From positions 23,906,560 through 23,970,559 of the forward strand of contig NC_135177.1 in NCBI RefSeq assembly GCF_041146795.1: a stretch of 64,000 nucleotides of DNA, in the 5' to 3' direction. This DNA comes from Maylandia zebra. Its lineage: Eukaryota; Chordata; Actinopteri; Cichliformes; Cichlidae. The notes under the pieces are model-generated. The model did not search any database and had not been told where the DNA came from. It saw only the letters and a list, made by a program, of their open reading frames with translations. The position numbers and the translations under genes are program-made. This document shows, in pieces, positions 47,524-60,600 of this stretch. Position 1 is the stretch's first letter. Every line of letters starts with the position of its first letter.

Positions 47524-50091
47524 ATGGCTGCAGATGCATCGCAAAGGAAGGCTCTGAGATACCAACAGACCCTGGTAGGTCTTTCCCAATCTTCCTTTAC
47601 TTGCCTGCCTGTATGCTGTCCTATCTTTAACTTCCAAAGGTTTTCCCTCGTTTCTCTTGTTCTGCCATCACACCTGCTTCTCTCTCATCTTTCCATCAAT
47701 TCACCTGTCACTTCCTCTCTTCAAACCCTTTTTTTTTTAACCGTTCTTCATTCTTAATGATTTTTTTTTTTTTTGGTCTAGCCTTCATTACTTCTCTCCT
47801 ACGCCTACTTTTTCTACCCATCATGCTTCTCTGCTCCATCATACAAAGTCCTCCTCGTGCTCTCCTACTAAATCAATAATCTTCATCTCCGCTCTCATCC
47901 TCCCCCCACCCACCCCAACTCTGTCTTTTCTTCTCGAACAAGATTTATGCAACTTCATGTCAACTTTATTTCTGCAGCTCGGATAGACACGAACAGTCTG
48001 TACAATTTCTCACCGCCCACGCCTCAACCAGCTGAGTGAAGGCGATAAATGGAAAGTCATCCCTGGGAAAATGGAAAAAACCCTCGATCGTTTACATTTC
48101 TTTTGCGACTCATGTGCATCTTCTTTCTGATGCCTTGTAAAGTCATTGCTGTTTACATGTGGCGGTGGATATAAATACCTATATACAGGAAACCGGAGCA
48201 GACAGGTTAGATGTACGTGGTGAGATGAAGTCATGTCACTTTATCCTCCAGTTCATCTGTTTAAATGCTTATCCAGAATGATAGTCATTCCTCCCAGGAG
48301 CATCTCAAGATGTCTGGTGACATTTAGCCACTATTGACTCTTTTTTTTTTTTAGCATTTTTATTCTCTTCTCTGCTGTGGTCATAGATTACTAACAGCTT
48401 CAGCATGCTCTTTTCTGCAGAGCTGATTGTGAGTTTGAGACAAGACAATGAGCAATTGAGGCTGGAGCAGCTGGGCTGTGTATATTCATGTAACTGATCA
48501 AGTGCGGAGGAGCAACAGCAGTGTGTCAGTCCGTCCTTCTGCTCGTCTTCCTCTTCGCCTTTGAGAAGATGGACGATTGTCCAGAGCAAATCCCAAATCC
48601 CTGGTCCTCCTTCAGTCCCTTGGTGCTGCACAAGTCAGATATAAATAAGACAATTAATTAAATCACGCTGTTTACAAGCTTAATGTCTCTGTGAAGTCAC
48701 ACATCTCTCAGGTGTGAAAGCTGTGTCTGCGTGAGAGGAAATTCGAGCCTTGAAGGATCAGAGGATTTTATGTGCAGAGCTGTTAATAGATCGTCCTGAT
48801 ATAATTTGTTTATTGATCAGGAGAACTCTCCTGTGGTTAGTTTGGCTGGTTCACAGATTCACACTGGTGCCTTAAACTGAAGATGACTGTCTGTTTTTAG
48901 TGCTTGTTTTTAGGTGCAGTAAGTGTTGATGTTACGCCTGAGATTTGCTTTTAGATCACATATAACTGTTATTTCAACTTAATTCACAACAAGCCTTTCA
49001 ATGATGTTCAAACAGCACTCGAGGGTCAGTTTTTGCTTTAGAGGATTGTGTGATGAATGAAGCCGTATTACAAAAAAAAGTAACTTTGCCCTCAGAAGGT
49101 TAATGTTTAGTTTTCATTCACTTACATGATTTGGTTCTTCACAAATTACACAAACTAGGTGACGAAAGATTTTAGTGGCACCAGTCGACTGATTTATACA
49201 TTTTCATAACAAGCAAAAGTGTGACCTCTTTTTTTTTTTTTTCTTTTTCTCATGTGACCTCATGCGCAGATTACTCTCGAGCTATGGACCAAACACTGGT
49301 TGCCCTGGAAAAATGTGTTTTCCCCAACTGGTTGGCAGTGGTTTCTGGAGGTTCCTGGCACAAAAGTGTGCGGACTGACCAGAGCTTTTAGGAATAAAAG
49401 CAATTTTAAGCTGCTTCCTTATTCGCAATGATTCGCCAATACAGTTAGCACCAAATTTTTAATTTGGCAGATTTTTACGCCAAATGCATTTCCTTAAACC
49501 AAAAGGATTTGGGACTGAACCAGGGACCCTTCTGTGAATGTGGAAACCACTAACCTATGGGTTTTCTGTTAAATTGCTTAATAATCTCAGCTAAAAAATC
49601 TTTTTTAAAAAGGCAGTGAAGAGATCATGAGGATGTCTGGAAAGAAATGCTGTCCACCCTTCAATTTGGCCTCGGGCATGTCTTTATCCACACCTCATCA
49701 GGTGTAGTCAACAGTTTAGCCCAGGCAACACCAAAAGACTTGCACTGTCAGTCCAATGAGGGTAGAGAATATGGAGAAGTTTAAAAATACCAATATAATA
49801 ATTAGAAAAGTTCAACTTTAGACAAAAGCTAATAAAAGATTTGAATTAATTTAGTTTCTTTTTTGTTTATCTGGTTTTCTGTGATATTTAATGACATTTA
49901 AGTGATGGATCTTTAAATTATCCACCCACAAAAATTAATGCTCACTGGCCTTGCAGAGTAGTGTTTATTAATTTAAAATCACACAACTGTTGGTGACTCT
50001 TCACTTTCCCAAAGAGGAAGCTCCCTCTGTGGACTCTTGTCACACTGACAGACGTTTCCACAGTGACAAGAGCAAATCGCTGCTTGTGAAG

Positions 50092-50168
<77 letters not shown>

Positions 50169-53100
50169 GTATATTTGTGCCTGCTTTTTACATCTGGTTG
50201 TGTGTAACAGTTGATGTGATGGATGAGGTTAAAAGCGAGGTTGTGTGAGGAGACGAGTCTCAATCTGTGAGAATGTCAACAGCAGTGAAATAGATCCCAT
50301 AAGTCTCAAATGTTACAGGCTACTAAAAGGGATAACGTTCACCTGCCAAATGTCCCGTGGGCTGGAATGACTGCAATGTAGACGATTAAGCCATTAAATT
50401 TCATACGATAATGCGGACACGTTTTTTCAATTACAGGGGTAGTTCTAATGTAATAATTAAACAGTTGGATGTTACTTCCATAGCATAAAGGTGAAATGTC
50501 ACATTGCTAAATAGTGTCAATAGCTTGTTATTGTTTTGTGTAAAGGTTAAAGCCTTCCATCTGTCTGTTCAACAAGCCTCCTGGGAGAGATGGCCCGAAA
50601 GAGAGGCAAACAGCGTCAGAGAGAGAGGCAGAGGGAGAACTGGGGAGAAGTGTGTCAGTGAACGTTGGATCACACTGCTGCTAAATTTATCGACGAGTAA
50701 GGTTTCACCTCAGGGGTGGGGGGGTTGGATGGACGTGGACAAGGGTTGGTGAACGGGAAAGTTTGAGGGTGAAGAGTGAGGCAGAAAGGTGAAAGGTCTC
50801 CAAAGAGTCCAGATGCAAGAGAGACCGCTTGGAAAAATAGACAAAAAAGTAACTTTTTGTGTTTCTGAAATTCATAAACGCAGATTTCTGATCTGTAACG
50901 GTACCTTTATGGGTGTGTGAAAGTGGAAAATCATAAAACATTGTGTTGCTTATGGAGAGTGGAGCCAAAATCACAAGAAATAGAACATTTAATACTGCTG
51001 GTGACTGAAAATATGAAAGCTTGTTGCCACCACTGGATTGTTTAAATTTCTTTTTTTTAATGTTGAAATTTTACTACAACTTTGAGTTAATTACTCTGAA
51101 TTTCAAGATGCATAACTTGAGCTTTTCAGATAAACCCAAAAACAAACTTCCATAAAATGGACTCGTGGGAATTTGGTACTTAAACGCTTTCTGTCTAATA
51201 AATGAATACATTTCTATTAATATATCAGTTTTAAAAGAAACCCATTGTACTTTTTTCCAACTTTGTATTTTTAATTTCAGATTCAGGGTAGCTTTGCATA
51301 ATTCAGTCACAATAAGCCTTGATTAACTCATACCGGACTTTGATGTCGCTCCAGTGTTCAACTATTGTCTGAAATAAGCTGTTTTAGCCCCTTTTACTCC
51401 TTTGTTTAAGGGATTTTATGGAAATCCACTCTACTTCATAGCCAAGAGTTGTTAGGATGCCTGGGTCGTTGACCCAGGGTATTTGAGTTTATTATATTAT
51501 TTATACTTTTTAGTCTTTGGTTTCTTTGAGTTCTGTCTTATGGTTTATGTCTCTGTCTTCTTTAGTTGCTCTGTCTCCCCTATCACCTGTATCCCCTTGT
51601 CTAGTTCGCGTCTCTGTGTATCCTTAGTTCCTATATCCCCGTGTTCAGTCAGTGTTTGTGTCTGCCCTGGTCCCACGTCTCTGTTCCCTCTGTAGTGCCT
51701 GCATGTGAGTCTGTGTTATGTGTTTCCTGTTTTACTTTGAAGGTCTCTGTCTTATCTCAGTGTGTTCAGTTTACGCTTCCTTTTGTCTCGTCAGTTCTGA
51801 TTTGCCCCAGCTGTGTTTCCCTCCTGTTATTCATTCCCTGATTGCTCCTTCTGTGTATTTAAGCCCTGTGTTTCTCTGTGTCTGTGTCGTGATCTACCGT
51901 TTACCAAGCTGTGTGTTCTGTCAGTCCTCTGGTGTTAGTTTATTTTGATTGTTTCCAGTTATGTTATATTTGAGTTTAACATTAAAGCGGTTTTGAGTTC
52001 ACATCTGTCTCTGGAGTCTGCACCTTGGGTCCTATCCCTGTCCGCACACAGCCCTCACCTAACAAGAGTAGAAAATAACCCCTGAAACCAAGCTTTTTGA
52101 ATATTTTGAACTCTGACCCTTTGGTTCACAGTGATTGCTTGGACATATGTTGATCTGACAACAGGAAACTTCAGCCATATATGAACATCTGCAAAAAAAA
52201 ACTCATTACAGGTCCCCTTTAAAAATCACAAATGTAGAGTTGTTAGACTGCCCAGAAGAGAACAAATGTAAACAAATAATAAATGTTAAACAATGAATCA
52301 AACTGATATCAAAGGGGGCGGGATTAAGGATTTAAGCCACAGTCAGACTATGTCAAAGTGTCAGTCCACCACGTCTCTTCTTTCCACTAATTTCCTCTCT
52401 AATAAGGAATAAAATACCCAAAATACTGAGTGATACCTGAAATATTTACATCAGGAAAAAGAAGGCCATCCATTACACTCACAGCGGCTTAATATTTTTT
52501 CAGACTGATGTGCATTAGTTCTCTATTAAAAATCTGCTTTCATCTGTCTTTTTTTGGGACATGCTTGTGCAAAGAAGAGTGGTTGGATTCTGTCTTCTAC
52601 TACACATATGAAGTGAAATATTTCTTACAAACAGGTAAAATAATAACTACTAATAAAAGTGCAGGGCTAACTGTAGTTGCTGGTGATGATAGGGGATCCT
52701 ATACTACCACAGTTCAAGTTAAATACAACCCGACAGCCCTCCAAACTGACTGACGTTTCTTGTTTTTGCCAGATCTCAAGAACATTACAAACTGCTTCCT
52801 GCTGGGATCATAAATCATCAGCTCCCCAAAATAGAAGCCGACTGATATCCACGGCTTATCGCGGCTATACTGGCATCACAGTTCATATCTGTGCAATATG
52901 TGTACAAAAACGCGTATGCTTCTCCAAACAGAAGAGAAAAGAAAACCATAACTTGGGGTAATTTAGTGTGTTTCCAAAGGCATTGTTTACGATACTATCA
53001 GCACCTTCTACAGCACATGTGGCAGAACATGCAGCACATATGCAACAAAGTCAAGAGGTGTCTTCACAGTAAGCTATTAACTAATCTGTGAAGTGCATTG

Positions 53101-54472
53101 CTGGAGTAAACACATAAACACAAACTAATCCAGAATAACAATTATAGAGTTTATAAATCCATAAAATCGCCACGTCAAACTCAACATTCCCAAATCAGAC
53201 TGCCTCTTCCCCAAATGGCACATAAACCACGTGAGAATTGCTGGGTCAGAACAGAACACCAGACTGACCCATTTTAAGTACCACAGTTGGGAAAACAGAA
53301 GCTGAGGTCATCAACTTAAACCAAAGAAATCGCTTTGAGTTTGTAATGAACATTTTATAGAAGATTAAACTGTTTTATAGGCTGTATTTTATAATTAAAG
53401 GAAGCTAATTTGTGCTTTTACAGTAAGGTTTACTGTGTGTAAAGTCTCACATCATGTTTTTATGTAACTTAAGCATTAATTAATGGCACCAAAAAAGGCT
53501 TCTGTGTACAGAAACAGAGGAATAAAAACATGATATGGCACATTGTACCGGGGCTCAGCCAGGCTTTAGTGAAGCATGCCATTCATGCTGAAGGCACTTG
53601 AAGAGCAGTGCAGCATTATCCATACACAATGTTAATATATTTATGGTCCTCTCTCAGTCAGCAGGTATTATTTTCATGCCTTGAGCTTGCATCCTGCCTG
53701 CTGGGTATCATTTATGATCTTGCTGCTGGAATCTGCCAGATTGGCTGCATGACTGGGAATCTACCCTGCTGAATTAAGAGCTGCTGACAATTTATTGTCA
53801 AGCTTCAAGTGTCTGTATTAACCTCTGCTGCTTTCCCTTTTTAGTGTGTGTGTGTGCGCCCACACTCACCTAAGAGTCACTACACTCTTTCACTGTATGG
53901 AAGCAGGTAGCAGGTACGTGTCCCTCACACTGGCAAAGACAGGGAAGGACAGTTGTAAGACAGATATTCAGAGAAGGCATTACTGAGTGTTGGACACATG
54001 CAAGACAGTGAGCAGGAGGAAGAGCTGAGAAGATGAGGGAGCGCATCAATACTTTTCAGACAGGTCTGAATATCGATCAGTTTCTGGTAAGGCTCACTAT
54101 TTCCTCCCTAAATAGTGAACTGCTTTTGCAAGATGAAATGCATGTATGCAAAAGTAATTGAATTCTAGCTTCCGTTTTCTTTTCGCCGACTTTAAATTTC
54201 ATGTTGTGCCTTTATTTATTGAACATGAACCAGGTTTAGATAGGATTTAATGGCCTCACTGGTTAGATTTTTCTGAATTTCTTGGTGGTAACATGAAGTG
54301 TGGTCTCGCATGTAAGACACAGTTTGTTTTTTTGTTTTTTGGCTGCCTCGATTTGCCTTAATTAGAAAATGACAGCTTGAACAGTGTTTGGATGAGGCAT
54401 GGAATTGTTATTGTGCTGGCTAATTAGTGTATGCATATGGAGACACTCGTGGAAGTGTGTGTGATAGCTGGG

Positions 54473-54518
<46 letters not shown>

Positions 54519-54613
54519 GGGGGGTAATCTGCTGATCTGTCCATCAGTGAGCAGGTCAGGTTTTATCATTAACCTTGTGCTACAGGACAGGGCTATATTG
54601 TTGTAAGGCCTCA

Positions 54614-54689
<76 letters not shown>

Positions 54690-57600
54690 AACAAACACAC
54701 GTAATGTTCATTTAAGACACAAACACAGACTCTGTGCGCTGAGAAACCTGCACAAACACACACAGATATTTATGAATATGCAGTGCTCCCTCACAAGGGA
54801 CACAGGAATATGCTTGTATTTTTTAATTAACTCTCAATGTCACACTGCCCTTCAACCTCTGCATCTATCAGCAGCTCTCACTGTGACTGAACCTCTCTCT
54901 CTCCATGTCTCTCTCTCTCTCTTTCTCTCTGCAAACCTGTTTGTTTTGTTTACACTTGAAGCTTCTTTTATTTTACAATATTTAATATCTTGTTCGAGCC
55001 AACTCGTACAGAACAGATCCATGAACAAATTAAAAGCTCGCGACTGCTCACCGGCGTAATTTGAATACAGGCTTTTAGTCTTAACAAACCCGAGGGAGTG
55101 ATGTTTTACATTTTTCCGATTTCCTTCATCCCGTGAGACTTGCAGTAAGAACAACAGTAGAAGCTCGGGTTCTTGCGAGAAATTAATAACGAGATGTGTC
55201 AGGACCGTACAGTAACGCCTGGCTACGTCCGTGTGTCCGCGGAGATTAACGAGAAAAAAGCAAGGAGAGCTACGCAGGAATCTCATGGAGAGTAAACAAG
55301 TGTGGGAAAAGGAGGAAGAGGAGTTTGGAGAGGCAGGGATATGTCCTTGTGTTCTTGACTTGGAGTGGGAAGGTCATTCCACATTTGGGAGCCAAACAAT
55401 GGCAACAGAAAATGTGCAAAAAGTATGTGAAAGTTGGACAAACTGTGGTTACTGATGATGATTGATTGTGAGATTCGGTGTGTAATGAACATGCAAGGTT
55501 ATGCGAAACAGTGTAAACATAAGGCTGAGGGATGAAAACAGCAAAGTCACCTGACATTAATAAATCGCGGCTTTCAGTGTCTTTCTCACGCTGTCAGTCG
55601 GCATTGTTGTCTTGCTGAGACGTGCTTGCTCTCACCTTTTATTTGTCTTTATGTCTCACCATTTCACAGTCAGGTGACTTTCTGACAATGCAGGAGCTGC
55701 GGCTCAGTTTGTGACAGAAATATTAAAAGCCCAAAGTGACATCGTGAATTTCTCTTTATTAATAGTCCAAAAATGCCCAAATATGACATTTTTGAATAAA
55801 CTTTTCACACTTGTTGAATTTGTTTTTGATTGTGACATGAAGACAAATGCAAAAACCCCAAACTAACATAAAACACAAAGATAAAGAGATTGAAACAACA
55901 AAGATTTTAGACTTTTTGAGATTTTGAGCAAGCAAACAAATAAAACTCAGCAGAAGAAGGAGGTGCATCCACTGCACTATGTAGATGATATAAAACTTAA
56001 TTAATTAATTAAATAATTAATAGCAGCAATCACTGATTTATCCCTTTGATCGATCTGTTGATCTTGAATGAGAGGTCAGAGGTCAAATGTGGCATGATAT
56101 TTTAAATCCTTACACAGTACTTTCTATATGTTGACAGTAAACACCACACTTTTAAGAATTTTGACCAATAAATCCTCAAGTTGACCTTGAAGACTTTGGT
56201 GAATGTAAGCCAAATGTTAATGGATCCCCTCTGCACCCCTACAAAGTTTTATCAGAATTCATTAAACTCTTTTCGAGCTCTCGTGTTTACAGGCAGAATG
56301 ACACACACACACATACAAACGTTGCCAGAAACACAACCTCTTTAGTGAAAGTGATAAGACCAGTAAAATTATACTTAAGTGGGATTTGGCTGAGTAATAA
56401 TTCCAGTTAATTAAAAATAATTACTTTAAAACAAGAGGAATATGTTAAGATATTTACTTTTAAAGATTATATTTACACAACATGAGATTTGTAATTCGTT
56501 TGAGGTTCACAGTGTGGTAGTGAAAAAAAAATCTTATCAGACATCTGAAGGTCACTCGGCTCATTTTGAGGCTCCATCAGCAGCTTCAAGGCAACCTGGA
56601 TCTCATTTGAACTGAGGGAAAGTGTAGAATAAAAAATGTCTAACTATGTTAAATGGGTCCCAGGCTCAATCTGGGAGTGGGTTGGGTATTATCTTTTAAA
56701 CAATGGTCATGATCTGTCAGCCGTGTTCATACGCAACACACCTATTCAACAAGGATAGACACTAGGAAGAAGAAGCTTGAAAGACATCATCAACTGTGCT
56801 GCAGTTATTTTTCTCTTTTCCTTGAGGCAGGGCATGAGAGGTCACATTTTTTCCTCTCTCTCTATGAACAGTGCACAGGTTCCTGTTGTTTCTGTCCCTG
56901 GTTTTGATGCTGTCTGGTGCCAGCGGCTGTTTGATGATGTTGATGGATTAGGGCTTTGGTGCTAATGTGTAGTGCAGTGGTGAATTTGCGTGCAGTGCAG
57001 GACACGGAGACAGAACAGAGACAGAGCTGCTGCAGCATCATGCAACAGACAGGTGATGAGAACCAGGTAAAGACACGAGGACCGAAGGCTGTAGCTCGTC
57101 AGAGGTTGATTCTTTTTTTCTGTTTTCTCTGCCATGACTTAATTACACAGCCCTCTGCTGTCTTTCTCTAATCTTCAAAATTCACTTTGGATCATATGCA
57201 TGCACTGAATTTGAATCTCTATTTCTTTTCGTAGCTCTCTTTTCCAACATTTTACCGATTGATCATTTTACTGATTTGTGTACTTTGACATATAAAATCA
57301 AGAAACCTGTATTGTAAAACCATATTGTTAAATATTTGCTGTTTTTTTAATAAACGTATGAAAATACGGCTTGTTTACCTGCCCTGTTCTTCCATACAGC
57401 GGAAGATGACAGAGGTCACTGTTATTTGTGTGATACATTTGCAGGCGGTGAAATTAGAAAGTAATCAGCAGTGACCTCTGTGATCTTTTGCTAGACTGAA
57501 GAACTGTAAAAGTATGTGAGTTCTTGTTGCCTTTAAAGCAGCAAAATGTGAAGGTAAACTGGTTTGCCCCGAAATAAAAACATGTTTTTTCACATTAGAA

Positions 57601-60600
57601 CATTTTTATTCGTTTGTAGTGCAGACAATAAACAATCACAAACAGCTCACTGACGGATTCATTCCTCATTTTTAAGGTTGTAGACAAAGAAAGGAAAATA
57701 AGATATGTCAGTGTCATGAGTGGAGACCGTTTTATCTTTACTTGCAGCAGAAAATTCTTCAGTACGATATCTTTTTAGCACAGCTCTATTTTCTTGTCAT
57801 ATGTTTTATTTCTTTTACTTAATCCCCTTACCTAGGTTGTTTCCATCGTCAGAACAACAGAACAAAACTCTAACAACAAACATGGAGGTTTTTTTTTCTT
57901 TGTTAATTATTTATTCAGTAAATTTGAACAAATTTATAAACAATAATCTAACATTTCATAATATATTATCTTAGTGCCTAACCATCTGAGTCCTCTTCAG
58001 TCCTGCATTTCTCCCACACTTTCATGTAAAAAGGTGCCTCCTTTAGATTTCAGCGACAAAATCATCCTCTCTGTTATAAAGATCTCCCTCACTATGTTCT
58101 TCCATTGTTCACAACTTGGACAGACATTTGTGTGAAATTAAATTAAATTCTGTATTTAAAAAAGTGATAGGAAAAGATCCTCCTATGTGCTTATAGACTC
58201 GCTGGCCACTTCATTAGATACACCTTGCTAGTACTGGTTGGACACCTTTTTGAAGCCGTTTCACCTCTCATCCAAGAAGCTTCTTCAGTTCTAAGGTCAA
58301 ATGGTGGAGAGTCCCAGATTTAAACCTAGCGGGAGTTTCCCCCCACAGAGGGACAAAAGGACCCCCTGATGATCCTCTAATTGCCTGAGCCAAGGTGTGA
58401 AATTGGGTTTGGGTCCCAATCAGCCAGAACTGAAGAAGCTTCTCAGATGAGAGGTGAAACGTCTTCAAGCAACTTAAAGAAGTCCAGACGCTTTTCTTTG
58501 AAAGCTCCTTTGACTACGATGACCTGGATGACTGAGAACCTTCACAGACTTTAAAATTTACATTCTCCCAGTTGGTACTGTCATAACGAATCATAATATA
58601 TCCTACCACTCTTATGCAGATGATATACAGTTGTACCTATCAGTTTCCTCTGAAGATCTGACCTCTGTTTATTAGCTAATGAGCTGCATTAATGACATCA
58701 ACTGCTGGTTGTCTCGAAACTTTTTAGAACTGAACAGAGACAAGACAGAAATATTGTTGTTGGTCCAAAAAGTCAGAGACTGACAGTCTGTTTGATCTTA
58801 GATGGTAATCTCACATGTTCACAAAGCTCCTCCGCACACTCCACCTCTCTGTTTTGCTTCTTTAGCTGAGAGTGCTTTCAGTTCCTGTAGTCCTGTTCCA
58901 AGCTTTCTGCTGACCTGAGATCAGTAACATCTGTGCCAACATTCAAAAAACAGACTCAAGACTCTTTTGTTCACACAGGTCTACACCTGCGTTTTTTAAT
59001 GTTTTATTTCGCTGTTTTCATTGTCTTGAGGCACTGTAAACCTAAATGGAGTTTTGTATTTTTATCTTTTGTGCTACTCAGTTTACATATAATGAATTAA
59101 ATGTATTATATAAATAAAATCCCCATTGCCTGTGCCACTGAACAGGTGTGTCTAATAAAGTGTCCAGTGGGTGTATGCAGATAGAAACAAGACGGTACCT
59201 TCAGTTGCTGTCAAAAAACATAACCTTTGGAAGAAATAATCGCAGCAGAACTCAGGAGAAGTTTTCCGTTGCAAAAACTTTCATCAGTTTCCATCTTCAC
59301 ATCACACAGAAAAACTTGTATGTAACTTACTTTAAATATACGTTTTCCCGCGTGATGCAAACTCTTGCAACCCGTTTTGAGGAGGTAATATTCAACCAGC
59401 TCTTTGCATATTAACAAATAACTGACAATACTTTGTTTCTCCTGCTGTTAGCTCAGGTTTTACGGGGCTGAAGGACAGGAGTATTAAGCTGTTAGTGGTG
59501 CAGCATTGTTCTGAATAACAGTTTGTGGTTTGTGGTGTTTAGTGAGATTTAAAATAACCTCCTCGACGATTTAGAGGCATCAAAGGTTTTCAAAAGCCTC
59601 CAGCAGTAACTGCTTGGCCACCTGCTATGTGGTATATTCATGTATTAATTATAAACTTCTATATCAGTCACGTTGTCATGTGGTTGTAGTGAGTCATGTA
59701 TTGCAGTGGACTGGTTATGTGAGGCTGTTTTTTGTGTGCACTTGAACTGGAGAAAAATGAACTTGCGCTCTGTAGACGTAAAGACTTTTAGAGAAGATGT
59801 GGATTTTTGTCTTACCTTTCTTTCATTTCACCAGCACATAATTATGTGCAGTTAGCCGAGCTTTTGTCCTAGTTGGGCCTCATGGTTGGATGTGGCCGCT
59901 CTCCTTTCCTGTGTGAACATGAGACAGAAATGTGTGGCAGCCAGCTCTCTGTATGATTCAGTTTCTTGCTTTGCTGTGTGGTGGGATGCATGTGATCTGT
60001 AGGTTTCAGTTGCACACACCATAGCTGCAGCCGGATCTGCAGTATTTTACAGCTTCTACAGTTTTAACGAGTCCGGTGCAAGCTGACCGAATGTATGTGT
60101 GTGTGTTTGACAGCATGTGTGTAGGTGTCTGTGTAGTCATAGGTGTAAAATGCACACGCAGTCGGAAGTGGAACGTGTGGAATGTCCTCTCTTTCCGAAT
60201 ATCTTCCTCTGGCTTTTTTCCAGACCGTTCCTTTGCTCAGGGCGGGGATTTTCCAATCTCTATGCCCATTTTGTCTATTTCTGTCTGTCAGGCTATTCAG
60301 GTTGGTGTGTATCCCTTACATACACGCCACACATTCCCCATCTCTTTCTCGTTATCTCAAGACTCTTCACACTAGATCCAGTTTTATCCTTCTTCCAAGT
60401 CTCAGTTGTCAGAGGTATTTCGCCTGTTTTTCGTTCTCTCCCTCCTCTCCATTCTAGCGTGTTGTTTCTCTTCTGTGCAGCCCAAGAAACACATGATTTC
60501 TCGACTGGGTGCTTTTCGTTTCATAGTGATTGCCAGTGTGTCCCCTTGGTTACAGCTCTACGGAGAGTACAGGGAGCAGCTGGGAAACTTCGCCCGACGG

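Larger units (their letters stand above)
58196..59175. mobile_element. Tc1-like ends enclosing other repeats (nested element)
   Basis: The left end CTGGCCACTTCATTAGATAC and right end GTCTAATAAAGTGTCCAGTG form the inverted terminal type of the same Tc1-like family as 22305-22834. Instead of transposase, the interior contains an inverted-repeat element and a LINE fragment, listed separately. Confidence 0.65.
47575..60555 (+). other. clcn1 intron 1 (13 kb), repeats but no second gene seen
   Basis: Holds microsatellites (50094, 54474, 54615), a solo LTR (51450) and a nested transposon (58196). A 13-bp inverted pair, ACAGAGGTCACTG at 57409 and CAGTGACCTCTGT at 57469, is also present. Two short ATG stretches ending at GT donors in the right phase (54033-54086 and 57040-57066) could be alternative first exons. 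No coding sequence of another gene is recognised. Confidence 0.5.

Noticed and set aside
49942-50263. ORFs made of alternating Cys-Val or His-Thr
   Set aside because: Pure translation of the AC microsatellite.
52508-53091. Three overlapping ORFs suggesting a small gene
   Set aside because: No domain, no consistent splice sites, and composition like the surrounding intron.
54362-54698. ORFs over the TG/CA tracts
   Set aside because: Microsatellite translation only.
55231-55455. 74-aa acidic ORF
   Set aside because: The segment includes CATTCCACATTTGGGAGCC, a phrase of a common fish repeat; not convincing as a host exon.
57409-57481. 13-bp inverted pair containing AGGTCA half-sites as a nuclear-receptor element
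   Set aside because: The spacing of 47 bases fits no known receptor dimer element; more likely a small fold-back remnant.
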